Origin: a bacterium
GTDB lineage: Bacteria > Bacillota > Bacilli > Lactobacillales > Streptococcaceae
Direction: 5' to 3'
Assembly: GCA_905221095.1 (NCBI GenBank)
Contig: CAJNBV010000004.1
Coordinates: 98,540-162,539 of the forward strand
Length of the DNA stretch: 64,000 nucleotides
Below the pieces are notes generated by a model. It was not told where the DNA came from, searched no databases, and saw only the letters and a program-made list of their open reading frames with translations. A program made the position numbers and the translations under genes. Positions within the stretch are counted from its first letter, which is position 1. The number at the start of each line of letters is the position of its first letter. Shown here piece after piece: positions 35,593 to 43,521 of the stretch.

Positions 35593-38391
35593 TTGTCTAA
35601 GAAAAGATTGTACGAAATCGCAAAAGAACTTGGAAAAGAAAGTAAAGAAGTTGTAGCGCGTGCAAAAGAGTTGGGCTTGGATGTGAAAAGCCACTCATCA
35701 AGTGTGGAAGAAGCTGTCGCTGCAAAAATCGCTGCTAGCTTTAAGCCTGCTGCTCCGAAAGCAGAAGCAAAACCTGCAACACCAAAAGCAAGTGCTGAAA
35801 AGAAAGCTGAGAAATCTGAATCAGCTAAACCAGCTGTAGCTAAGGAAGAGGCAAAAGCGGCTGAGCCAGTTGCTCCTAAAACAGAAAAAGTAGCAGCTAA
35901 ACCGCAAAGCCGTAATTTCAAGGCTGAGCGTGAAGCCCGTGCCAAAGAGCAGGCAGAGCGACGTAAGCAAAATAAAGGCAATAACCGTGACCAACAACAA
36001 AACGGCAACCGTCAGAAAAACGACGGCCGTAATGGTGGAAAACAAGGTCAAGGCAACAGCGACAATCGTCGCTTTAATGACCAAGCTAAAAAACAGCAAG
36101 GTCAGCAAAATCGTGGAAACGATCGCCGTCAGCAAGAGGACAAACGTCCAAATCAAGCGGCTCCACGCATTGACTTTAAAGCCCGTGCAGCAGCATTGAA
36201 AGCAGAGCAAAACGCAGAGTACGCTCGTTCAAGCGAGGAACGTTTCAAGCAGACTCAGGCTGCCAAAGAAGCCTTGGCTCAAGCTAACAAACGCAAGGAA
36301 CCAGAGGAAATCTTTGAAGAAGCTGCTAAGTTAGCTGAACAAGCGCAACAAGCACAGCAAGTTCAAGCAGTGGTTGAAGTCGTCCCTGAGAAAAAAGAAC
36401 CTGCAGTGGATACACGTCGTAAAAAACAAGCTCGACCAGACAAAAATCGTGATGATTATGATCACGAAGAAGATGGTCCTAGAAAACAACAAAAGAATCG
36501 AAGTAGTCAAAATCAAGTGAGAAATCAAAAGAATAGTAACTGGAATAATAACAAGAAGAACAAAAAAGGCAATAACAAGAACAACCGTAATCAGGCTCCA
36601 AAACCTGTTACAGAACGTAAATTCCATGAATTGCCAACAGAATTTGAATATACAGATGGTATGACAGTTGCGGAAATCGCAAAACGTATCAAACGTGAAC
36701 CAGCTGAAATCGTTAAGAAACTTTTCATGATGGGTGTCATGGCCACACAAAACCAATCCTTGGATGGGGAAACAATTGAACTCCTCATGGTGGATTATGG
36801 TATCGAAGCCAAACAAAAAGTTGAAGTGGATAATGCCGACATCGAACGTTTCTTTGTCGAAGATGGTTATCTCAATGAAGATGAATTGGTTGAGCGTCCA
36901 CCAGTTGTAACCATCATGGGACACGTTGACCACGGTAAAACAACCCTCTTGGATACCCTTCGTAATTCTCGTGTTGCGACAGGTGAAGCAGGTGGTATCA
37001 CTCAACATATCGGTGCCTACCAAATCGTTGAAAATGGCAAGAAGATTACCTTCCTTGATACACCAGGACACGCAGCCTTTACATCTATGCGTGCGCGCGG
37101 TGCTTCTGTTACCGATATTACTATCTTGGTCGTAGCGGCAGATGACGGGGTTATGCCTCAGACTATCGAAGCCATTAACCACTCAAAAGCGGCGAACGTT
37201 CCAATTATCGTAGCCATCAACAAGATTGATAAACCAGGTGCCAACCCAGAACGAGTTATCGGTGAATTGGCAGAGCATGGGGTTATGTCAACAGCTTGGG
37301 GTGGAGATTCTGAATTTGTTGAAATCTCAGCTAAATTCAACCAAAACATCGAAGAATTGTTGGAAACAGTCCTTCTTGTGGCTGAAATCCAAGAACTTAA
37401 GGCAGACCCAACAGTTCGTGCGATTGGTACAGTTATCGAAGCTCGCTTGGATAAAGGAAAAGGTGCGGTCGCAACCCTTCTTGTTCAACAAGGTACCTTA
37501 AATGTCCAAGACCCAATCGTTGTCGGAAATACCTTCGGTCGTGTCCGTGCTATGACCAATGACCTTGGTCGTCGTGTTAAAGTTGCTGGACCATCAACAC
37601 CAGTTTCTATTACAGGTTTGAATGAAGCGCCAATGGCGGGTGACCACTTTGCCGTTTACGAAGATGAAAAATCTGCGCGTGCAGCCGGTGAAGAGCGTGC
37701 CAAACGTGCCCTCATGAAACAACGTCAAGCTACCCAACGTGTCAGCCTTGAAAACCTCTTTGATACGCTTAAAGCTGGTGAACTCAAATCTGTTAACGTT
37801 ATCATCAAGGCCGATGTACAAGGTTCTGTTGAAGCCCTTTCTGCCTCACTTCAAAAAATCGATGTGGAAGGTGTGAAAGTTACCATTGTTCACTCAGCAG
37901 TCGGTGCCATCAACGAATCTGACGTGACCCTTGCCGAAGCTTCAAATGCCTTTATCGTTGGTTTCAACGTACGCCCTACACCACAAGCTCGTCAACAAGC
38001 AGAAGCTGACGATGTGGAAATCCGTCTCCACAGCATTATCTACAAGGTTATCGAAGAGATGGAAGAAGCCATGAAAGGGATGCTTGATCCAGAATTCGAA
38101 GAAAAAGTTATTGGTGAAGCAGTTATCCGTGAAACCTTCAAGGTGTCTAAAGTCGGAACTATCGGTGGATTCATGGTTATCAACGGTAAGGTTACCCGTG
38201 ACTCTAAAGTCCGTGTTATCCGTGACGGTGTCGTTATCTATGACGGTGAACTCGCAAGCTTGAAACACTACAAAGACGACGTCAAAGAAGTTACAAACGG
38301 TCGTGAAGGTGGATTGATGATTGACGGCTACAATGATATCAAGACTGATGATGTGATTGAGGCCTACGTCATGGAAGAAATCAAACGATAA
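35593..38391 (+). CDS. infB: Translation initiation factor IF-2
   Basis: A GTPase that brings initiator tRNA to the ribosome. The 932-residue protein has a helical start ([18 protein letters not shown]), then a long Lys/Glu/Ala- and Asn/Gln-rich low-complexity region (residues about 50-340), a second IF2_N domain, and the G domain: G1 GHVDHGKTT (about residue 442), G3 DTPGH, G4 NKID. C-terminal domains 2-4 complete it. The start is TTG 35593, 7 bp after GAGGAGG; an ATG 5 bp earlier is out of frame. Confidence 0.97.
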   Translation: MSKKRLYEIAKELGKESKEVVARAKELGLDVKSHSSSVEEAVAAKIAASFKPAAPKAEAKPATPKASAEKKAEKSESAKPAVAKEEAKAAEPVAPKTEKVAAKPQSRNFKAEREARAKEQAERRKQNKGNNRDQQQNGNRQKNDGRNGGKQGQGNSDNRRFNDQAKKQQGQQNRGNDRRQQEDKRPNQAAPRIDFKARAAALKAEQNAEYARSSEERFKQTQAAKEALAQANKRKEPEEIFEEAAKLAEQAQQAQQVQAVVEVVPEKKEPAVDTRRKKQARPDKNRDDYDHEEDGPRKQQKNRSSQNQVRNQKNSNWNNNKKNKKGNNKNNRNQAPKPVTERKFHELPTEFEYTDGMTVAEIAKRIKREPAEIVKKLFMMGVMATQNQSLDGETIELLMVDYGIEAKQKVEVDNADIERFFVEDGYLNEDELVERPPVVTIMGHVDHGKTTLLDTLRNSRVATGEAGGITQHIGAYQIVENGKKITFLDTPGHAAFTSMRARGASVTDITILVVAADDGVMPQTIEAINHSKAANVPIIVAINKIDKPGANPERVIGELAEHGVMSTAWGGDSEFVEISAKFNQNIEELLETVLLVAEIQELKADPTVRAIGTVIEARLDKGKGAVATLLVQQGTLNVQDPIVVGNTFGRVRAMTNDLGRRVKVAGPSTPVSITGLNEAPMAGDHFAVYEDEKSARAAGEERAKRALMKQRQATQRVSLENLFDTLKAGELKSVNVIIKADVQGSVEALSASLQKIDVEGVKVTIVHSAVGAINESDVTLAEASNAFIVGFNVRPTPQARQQAEADDVEIRLHSIIYKVIEEMEEAMKGMLDPEFEEKVIGEAVIRETFKVSKVGTIGGFMVINGKVTRDSKVRVIRDGVVIYDGELASLKHYKDDVKEVTNGREGGLMIDGYNDIKTDDVIEAYVMEEIKR

Positions 38392-38506
38392 TAGAGAAAC
38401 GATAGCCAATTTGACTCGTCGTCAACAGCGCCTTGATGAACCTCAGTTCTATCTAAGGCTTGTTTCCTATATTCAAATGGCTCTAGTTCCTCTATCTAAT
38501 AAAAAT

Positions 38507-38531
38507 AGCTAGGTCTGCTGGCCTAGCTTTT
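38507..38531 (+). terminator. Hairpin between infB and rbfA
   Basis: AGCTAGG (38507-38513) pairs with CCTAGCT (38522-38528), then TTTT. It is probably an attenuator-like partial terminator, because rbfA normally belongs to this operon. The rest of the 165-bp gap shows nothing recognisable. Confidence 0.65.
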
Positions 38532-38556
38532 GGTTCAAAGTAGAGAAAGGAATATC

Positions 38557-38907
38557 ATGGCAAATCATTTCCGTACGGATCGTGTGGGCATGGAAATCAA
38601 GCGTGAAGTCAATGAGATTTTGCAAAAGAAAGTCCGTGATCCGCGTGTCCAAGGCGTGACCATCACAGATGTTCAGATGTTAGGTGACTTGTCTGTTGCC
38701 AAGGTTTACTACACCATTTTGAGTAACCTTGCTTCAGATAACCAGAAAGCTCAAATCGGGCTTGAAAAAGCAACTGGTACCATCAAACGTGAACTTGGTC
38801 GCAATTTGAAATTGTACAAAATCCCAGATTTGACTTTCGTCAAAGATGAATCCATCGAATATGGAAACAAGATTGACGAGATGCTACGCAATCTGGATAA
38901 GAACTAA
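38557..38907 (+). CDS. rbfA: Ribosome-binding factor A
   Basis: A 116-residue KH-like protein needed for 30S maturation and cold adaptation. [22 protein letters not shown] (split over residues 8-29) and [22 protein letters not shown] C-terminus (here [12 protein letters not shown]) are typical. ATG 38557 follows AGAAAGGA; the earlier frame start lacks support. It is followed by a terminator. Confidence 0.96.
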   Translation: MANHFRTDRVGMEIKREVNEILQKKVRDPRVQGVTITDVQMLGDLSVAKVYYTILSNLASDNQKAQIGLEKATGTIKRELGRNLKLYKIPDLTFVKDESIEYGNKIDEMLRNLDKN

Positions 38908-38911
38908 GAAG

Positions 38912-38931
38912 GAGGGGAAACCCTCTTTTTT
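38912..38931 (+). terminator. Terminator of rbfA
   Basis: GAGGG-GAAA-CCCTC with six T after it. Confidence 0.85.
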
Positions 38932-38994
38932 GTTGGGGAAAAGGCAATAAAACATGCTGGGGAATCTTTCCAGAGTTAAACATTATTAAAAAGC

Positions 38995-39023
38995 TTTATA
39001 AAATTTAGCTTGTATGATACTAT
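38995..39023 (+). promoter_or_regulatory. Promoter of the small hypothetical gene pair
   Basis: TTTATA (38995-39000), 17-bp spacer, extended -10 TGaTACTAT (hexamer 39018-39023). Confidence 0.55.
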
Positions 39024-39120
39024 AGGAATTGGGAAAGTGAAATAAAGCGATTTTTCAACAATAGCCAGCAAGACTGCTATCGTCAATATTTTAAAGTGTA
39101 GTTAAAAGAGGGAAGAGAAT

Positions 39121-39303
39121 ATGGGACCTATCAAAGCTTTTGTTAAAATTTATGGGAATTATTTTTTGACCGTGCAAGGTGTAAAAGTAATGAAAACGAT
39201 AAAGAAAGATGACAATGTTGTTGTCGGTCTGGGGAAACTATTTATTGCAGACAAGTTAATGGATACGGCTCGGTGGCTCATCAAGCCAGAGGAGAGAGAA
39301 TGA
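39121..39303 (+). CDS. Small hypothetical protein
   Basis: A 60-residue protein with a mildly hydrophobic first half (IKAFVKIYGNYFLTVQGVKV) and a charged end. GAGGGAAGAG lies before the ATG. I do not recognise the family. Its stop overlaps the start of a second tiny membrane-protein frame (ATGA), so the two form a coupled pair. Confidence 0.55.
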   Translation: MGPIKAFVKIYGNYFLTVQGVKVMKTIKKDDNVVVGLGKLFIADKLMDTARWLIKPEERE

Positions 39304-39451
39304 AATTTTTCTAGGTCTTCTTGCCATTATTTTTATCAAACCGATTATTGGAATTATGAAATTCCTGTGGATGATCATCTCTTTTGCAGTCCAATTGCTG
39401 TTTTACAAGCTATTATTTAAGATATTGGATTGGCTCTTTAAACTGATTTAG
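39300..39451 (+). pseudogene. Small membrane protein gene with an apparent one-base frameshift
   Basis: ATG 39300 overlaps the previous stop in ATGA and follows GAGGAGAGAG. The frame stops after four codons (ATG AAA TTT TTC TAG). From CTA 39311 another frame runs 46 codons to TAG 39451 and encodes a clearly hydrophobic, helix-forming peptide (LGLLAIIFIKPIIGI, then FLWMIISFAVQLLFY). Adding one T to the five-T run joins the two into a 50-residue protein. This may be a real mutation, phase variation, slippage or a sequencing error. Confidence 0.6.
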
Positions 39452-39545
39452 GCCGTAATTCAAATCTCAGAGAACTAGCAAGTCTTGTACTGCTAGTTTT
39501 TTAATCTCTTTCCATATGGTATAATATAAGCAGTAAAATCATTTT

Positions 39546-39651
39546 ATACTCTTCGAAAATCTCTTCAAACCACGTCAGCTTCACCTTGCCGTACTTAAGT
39601 ACAGCCTGCGGCTAGCTTCCTAGTTTGCTCTTTGATTTTCATTGAGTATTA
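39546..39651 (+). repeat. BOX element, A-C form without boxB (106 bp)
   Basis: Same boundaries (ATACTCTTCG to GAGTATTA) and same length as the copy at 9,778. Differences include GTCAGCTTCACC in the boxA core. It ends 21 bp before the DUF1858 gene start, so it lies in that gene's leader. Confidence 0.9.
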
Positions 39652-39672
39652 GAACATACAATGGAGGTCGTC

Positions 39673-39906
39673 ATGGACAATATCATCGATGTGTCAATTC
39701 CCGTTGCAGAAGTGGTGGACAAGCATCCAGAAGTCTTGGAAATCCTAGTGGAACTCGGTTTTAAACCCCTTGCTAATCCCTTGATGCGCAATACAGTCGG
39801 TCGCAAAGTATCGCTTAAGCAGGGTTCTAAACTCGAAGGAACTCCTATGGATAAGATTGTCCGCACGCTAGAAGCGAACGGATATGAAGTGATTGGATTA
39901 GACTAA
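39673..39906 (+). CDS. DUF1858 domain protein
   Basis: A 77-residue protein matching DUF1858: IDVSIPVAEVVDKHPEVLEILVELGF is the typical start (split here over residues 4-29), ending TLEANGYEVIGLD. ATG 39673 has GGAGG upstream. TAATG couples it to a DUF438 gene; the two families often occur together and may form a redox- or iron-linked sensor, a role not shown by the sequence. Confidence 0.82.
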   Translation: MDNIIDVSIPVAEVVDKHPEVLEILVELGFKPLANPLMRNTVGRKVSLKQGSKLEGTPMDKIVRTLEANGYEVIGLD

Positions 39907-41240
39907 TGGCAGATGAACGGATTCATATCCTACGGGATATTTTGTTAGAATTGCATAATGGCGCCTCTCCTGAGTCGGTTCAGGAGCGCTTTGATGCGAC
40001 CTTTACAGGTGTATCGGCCATTGAGATTTCCCTTATGGAGCACGAGCTGATGAATTCAGACTCAGGTGTCACCTTTGAAGATGTTATGGAGCTCTGTGAT
40101 GTCCATGCTAACCTTTTTAAAAATGCTGTTAAGGATGTTGAAGTTGCAGATACCGAGCACCCAGGACACCCAGTTCGCGTCTTCAAGGATGAAAATCTGG
40201 CTCTCCGTGCTGCCTTGATTCGCATTCGGAGATTGTTAGATACCTATGAGTCTATGGAAGACGAGGAAATGCTGGCAGAGATGCGCAAGGGTTTGGTTCG
40301 TCAAATGGGCCTTGTCGGTCAATTTGACATCCATTATCAGCGCAAGGAAGAGCTATTTTTCCCCATCATGGAGCGTTATGGTCACGATTCACCTCCTAAG
40401 GTCATGTGGGGAGTGGATGACCAGATCAGGGAGCTCTTTCAAACAGCTTTAGCGACAGCCAAGTCACTACCAGAAGTGCCGATTAGCACTGTAAAGGAAG
40501 TTTTTGAAGCTTTTGCGACAGAGTTTGAAAGTATGATTTTCAAGGAAGAGTCCATCCTTCTCATGATTCTCCTTGAGTCCTTCACCCAAGATGACTGGCT
40601 TCAGATTGTGGAGGAGAGTGATGCCTACGGTTATGCCATCATCCGTCCGTCTGAGAAATGGGTACCAGAAAGACAGAGTTTCGTTGAGGAAAAGAGCGAA
40701 GAGGAGCCTATTCAGCTAGAAACAGCAGAGGGGCAAGTCCAGCAAGTTATCGATACGCCAGAAGGCCAGTTTACCATTACCTTTACTCCTAAGGAAAAAG
40801 AAGCGGTGCTGGACCGCCATAGTCAACAGGTATTTGGCAATGGCTATCTCTCGGTCGAGCAGGCTAATCTCATCCTCAATCACCTCCCTATGGAGATTAC
40901 CTTTGTCAATAAAGATGATATTTTCCAGTATTACAATGACAATGCGCCAGCTGATGAGATGATTTTCAAACGGACACCGTCCCAAGTCGGACGGAATGTC
41001 GAACTTTGCCATCCGCCCAAGTATTTGGACAAGGTCAAGACTATCATGAAGGGACTTCGTGAAGGAGTCAAGGACAAGTATGAGATGTGGTTTAAGTCTG
41101 AGTCGCGAGGAAAGTTTGTCCACATCACCTATGCCGCAGTACACGATGAAAACGGAGAATTCCAAGGAGTGCTGGAATACGTTCAGGATATCCAGCCCTA
41201 CCGAGAGATTGACACGGACTATTTCCGTGGATTAGAATAA
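39906..41240 (+). CDS. DUF438 / hemerythrin-HHE / PAS domain protein
   Basis: A 444-residue three-part protein. Residues about 15-80 are DUF438 (ILLELHNGASPESVQERF). Residues about 85-220 are a hemerythrin-like four-helix domain with candidate ligands EHPGHPVRVFKDEN, HYQRKEELFFP and FKEESILLM. Residues about 310-440 are a PAS domain (ITFVNKDDIFQYYND, HITYAAVHDENGEFQGVLEYVQDI). The HHE ligands suggest a non-haem di-iron or oxygen/NO sensor. It is coupled to the DUF1858 gene. Confidence 0.85.
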   Translation: MADERIHILRDILLELHNGASPESVQERFDATFTGVSAIEISLMEHELMNSDSGVTFEDVMELCDVHANLFKNAVKDVEVADTEHPGHPVRVFKDENLALRAALIRIRRLLDTYESMEDEEMLAEMRKGLVRQMGLVGQFDIHYQRKEELFFPIMERYGHDSPPKVMWGVDDQIRELFQTALATAKSLPEVPISTVKEVFEAFATEFESMIFKEESILLMILLESFTQDDWLQIVEESDAYGYAIIRPSEKWVPERQSFVEEKSEEEPIQLETAEGQVQQVIDTPEGQFTITFTPKEKEAVLDRHSQQVFGNGYLSVEQANLILNHLPMEITFVNKDDIFQYYNDNAPADEMIFKRTPSQVGRNVELCHPPKYLDKVKTIMKGLREGVKDKYEMWFKSESRGKFVHITYAAVHDENGEFQGVLEYVQDIQPYREIDTDYFRGLE

Positions 41241-41249
41241 GGAGAAAAA

Positions 41250-41504
41250 ATGAGTTACGAACAAGAATTTATGAAGGAATTTGAAGCTTGGGTCAATACC
41301 CAGATTATGATTAACGACATGGCGCACAAGGAAAGTCAAAAAGTCTACGAAGAAGACCAAGACGAGCGTGCCAAAGATGCTATGATTCGCTACGAAAGCC
41401 GCTTGGATGCTTATCAGTTCTTGCTTGGAAAATTTGAAAATTTCAAGGCAGGGAAGGGATTCCATGATTTGCCAGAAGGCTTGTTTGGTGAGCGGAATTA
41501 TTAA
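41250..41504 (+). CDS. DUF1912 family small protein
   Basis: An 84-residue, highly charged, helical protein with conserved streptococcal sequence (MSYEQEFMKEFEAWV start, GLFGERNY end). An AAGGAGAAA site is present. Function unknown. It is probably co-transcribed with the DUF438 gene 9 bp upstream. A CCTTGTC/CAGGGG hairpin with T run follows at about 41,560-41,583. Confidence 0.78.
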   Translation: MSYEQEFMKEFEAWVNTQIMINDMAHKESQKVYEEDQDERAKDAMIRYESRLDAYQFLLGKFENFKAGKGFHDLPEGLFGERNY

Positions 41505-41599
41505 ACGAGATAGATTCTTGATTTTTTACCAAAATCTTGATAGAATATTTATATTAAATCCTTGTCAGAACAGGGGTTTTTTATTGAAAGGATTTTATT

Positions 41600-41995
41600 A
41601 TGTCAAAGAAACTCAATCGTAAAAAACAATTACGAAATAGCCTCCGTCGTGCAGGTGCCTTTTCAAGTACTGTGACTAAGGTTGTAGAAGAGACAAAGAA
41701 AGTCGTGAAACGTGCAGAGCAATCAGCGAGCGAAGCTGGTAAGGCTGTTTCTAAAAAAGTTGAACAAGCAGTAGAAGCTACTAAAGAGCAAGCTCAAAAA
41801 GTAGCCAATTCTGTCGAAGATTTTGCAGCAAACTTGGGTGGACTTCCACTTGACCGTGCCAAAACTTTCTATGATGAAGGTATCAAGTCTGCGTCAGATT
41901 TTAAAAACTGGACTGAAAAAGAACTCCTTGCCTTGAAAGGAATCGGACCAGCTACTATTAAGAAATTGAAAGAAAATGGTATCAAGTTCAAGTAA
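41600..41995 (+). CDS. Helix-hairpin-helix domain protein with Lys/Ala-rich N-terminus
   Basis: A 131-residue basic protein. Residues 1-75 are Lys-, Ala- and Glu-rich helical repeats, resembling histone H1-like tails. Residues about 95-131 contain a helix-hairpin-helix (ELLALKGIGPATIKKLKENG), a DNA-binding turn. A nucleoid-associated role is plausible but unproven. AAAGGA precedes ATG 41600, and a T-rich hairpin upstream separates it from DUF1912. Confidence 0.75.
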   Translation: MSKKLNRKKQLRNSLRRAGAFSSTVTKVVEETKKVVKRAEQSASEAGKAVSKKVEQAVEATKEQAQKVANSVEDFAANLGGLPLDRAKTFYDEGIKSASDFKNWTEKELLALKGIGPATIKKLKENGIKFK

Positions 41996-42008
41996 TTTTT
42001 CTTGTGCC

Positions 42009-42037
42009 TTGCATTTCCGAAAAAATCTTGCTACAAT
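42009..42037 (+). promoter_or_regulatory. Promoter of the T-box/valS operon
   Basis: TTGCAT (42009-42014), 17-bp spacer, TACAAT (42032-42037). Transcription should begin at about 42,044, at the base of T-box stem I. Confidence 0.75.
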
Positions 42038-42041
42038 AGAG

Positions 42042-42256
42042 CCATTAGAGGTGTTTTGAATCCCACATTTTACAGAAAGTGGCGGTGCTGAGAAGTCCAC
42101 AGATGTGTCAAAACTAGTTGCTAATGGATGAAAAATTGAAATAAAAGTGTCTTTTTGTTTTAAAGACGAGAGTTGCGGGCAACTGCCCGAAATTGGGTGG
42201 TACCGCGGATAAATACATTCGTCCCTGTCATGTAGATGGCAGGGATTTTCTTTTGC
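42042..42256 (+). ncRNA. T-box leader (probably tRNA-Val responsive)
   Basis: CCATTAG (42042-42048) pairs with CTAATGG (42121-42127) as the base of stem I. The diagnostic T-box sequence GGGTGGTACCGCGG is at 42195-42208. The terminator is CCCTGTCA (42223-42230) with TGGCAGGG (42237-42244), then a T-rich stretch. A GTC triplet on the 3' side of stem I (in GTGTCAAAAC) could be a valine specifier, and valS is the fourth gene downstream. Uncharged tRNA would favour the antiterminator and operon expression. Confidence 0.9.
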
Positions 42257-42278
42257 GTCTTAGTAAAAGGAGGTTGTT

Positions 42279-42857
42279 ATGAAGCAAGCTTTTAAAACAA
42301 GTAAACTCTACTATGGCTTTCCTATCTTCATTTTGGGGTATCAGGATCAGAATTTTGGGCACAATATTACGACCTGTAGCTCATCCTATAGTTTGGGAGA
42401 TTGGCTAGCCATCGGTGTCGGAGCTGAGGAAAATGCGGCTGAGCAAATCAAGCATTACCAGAAGTTCACTGTGAATATCCCTGATGAAAATCTCATGCTC
42501 GAGATGGAGCAGGCTGGCTTTATCAGTCATCGAGAGAAATTGAAACATCTTGGGCTAGACTACGAGATTTCTAAACGGACTCAGGCACCGACTTTAGAGG
42601 CTTGTCCAGTCGTTTTAGAATGTCAAGTTGATAGAATTATTGAGGAAGATGGCATCTGCCATATCTTTGCCAAGATTATCGAGCGACTTGCTGATCCAGA
42701 ACTTTTGGATGACAAGGGGCATTTTAAGAATGACCGTTTTGCGCCGACTTATTTTATGGGGGATGGCTACCAGCGTGTTTATCGTTATCTAGATGACCGA
42801 GTCGATCCCATGGGAAGCTTCATTAAGAAAGCGAGGAAGAAAGATGACAAGAGCTGA
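42279..42857 (+). CDS. Flavin reductase family protein
   Basis: A 192-residue protein with a flavin-reductase-like (split-barrel FMN-binding) appearance: YGFPIFILGYQD near the start, TTCSSSYSLGDWLAIGVG and FTVNIPDENLMLEMEQAGF; the central LECQVDRIIEEDGICHIFAKI is typical. It is the first gene after the T-box, with AGGAGG before ATG 42279. A valine-starvation leader ahead of a flavoprotein gene is explained only by the operon structure. Its substrate is unknown. Confidence 0.8.
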   Translation: MKQAFKTSKLYYGFPIFILGYQDQNFGHNITTCSSSYSLGDWLAIGVGAEENAAEQIKHYQKFTVNIPDENLMLEMEQAGFISHREKLKHLGLDYEISKRTQAPTLEACPVVLECQVDRIIEEDGICHIFAKIIERLADPELLDDKGHFKNDRFAPTYFMGDGYQRVYRYLDDRVDPMGSFIKKARKKDDKS

Positions 42858-42927
42858 GTTGCCAGATAAAATCGCAACAGAACGTCTCATTTTACGAGTC
42901 CGGACTGTGGCGGATGCTGAGGAGTGA
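42844..42927 (+). pseudogene. Truncated GNAT acetyltransferase gene (N-terminal remnant)
   Basis: A 27-codon frame from ATG 42844 reads as the start of a RimJ/RimL-type acetyltransferase (TERLILRVRTVADAEE) and then stops abruptly at TGA 42927. In pneumococci a full-length GNAT gene starts the same way at this place. Everything after the first 27 codons is missing and a different gene begins 15 bp later, so a deletion or replacement has occurred. Confidence 0.7.
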
Positions 42928-42942
42928 GTGGGAGGTAATTTG

Positions 42943-43521
42943 ATGCATCTTTTTATCATTGGAGCTCCAGCTTCTGGGAAAATGACGATTGGTCAAGAAC
43001 TGTCTCGGCTGACGGATTCTACCCTCTTTTATAACCATCAAGCCATTGATTTTGCACTAGAAATCTATCAGGATTATACCGAGGAGATGTGGGAATTTGT
43101 TCGTGGAATTACCTTTTCTTTCCTTGGAGCTAGCGCTAGAAATCAGCGATATGTGATTTTAACAGACGTGATTGATTTTTCAAATCAGTACCAGATGATG
43201 TATTTGAAGCAAATTCAGGATTTGTTGAATGGCTATCATCAAGAGATTCTTTTTGTTGAATTGGAAACAAGCCTTGAAGAGCGCTTACATCGAAATCGAA
43301 CGGAGAATAGATTAAATCACAAACCCTTAAAACGACATATTGAGGTATCTGAAGGAGAAATTTTAGAGACAGCTGAAACACTTCAATTAAATTCCAAACA
43401 TCAACCGAATGAGTTGCACCACTACTTTAAAATAAATAATACGAATATGTCTGCAGAAGAAGCTGCTAAGCAAATTCAAAATAAAATGAACAAAATAGAG
43501 AAAGGACAAACACATGTCTAA
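42943..43521 (+). CDS. P-loop kinase-like protein
   Basis: A 192-residue nucleoside/shikimate-kinase-like P-loop protein with Walker [10 protein letters not shown] (residues 7-15), a central acceptor-type region and a lid-like Arg-rich stretch ([20 protein letters not shown]). GGGAGG lies 8 bp before ATG 42943. The end overlaps valS by 8 bp, so the two are coupled. Substrate unknown; AAA family shikimate-kinase-like is the closest label. It has replaced most of the GNAT gene remembered at this site. Confidence 0.72.
   Translation: MHLFIIGAPASGKMTIGQELSRLTDSTLFYNHQAIDFALEIYQDYTEEMWEFVRGITFSFLGASARNQRYVILTDVIDFSNQYQMMYLKQIQDLLNGYHQEILFVELETSLEERLHRNRTENRLNHKPLKRHIEVSEGEILETAETLQLNSKHQPNELHHYFKINNTNMSAEEAAKQIQNKMNKIEKGQTHV

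Noticed and set aside
36331..37182. A 283-codon open frame opposite infB
   Set aside because: It mirrors the low-complexity and G-domain region of infB, has no ribosome site and encodes a hydrophobic, Cys/His-rich sequence unlike any family I know.
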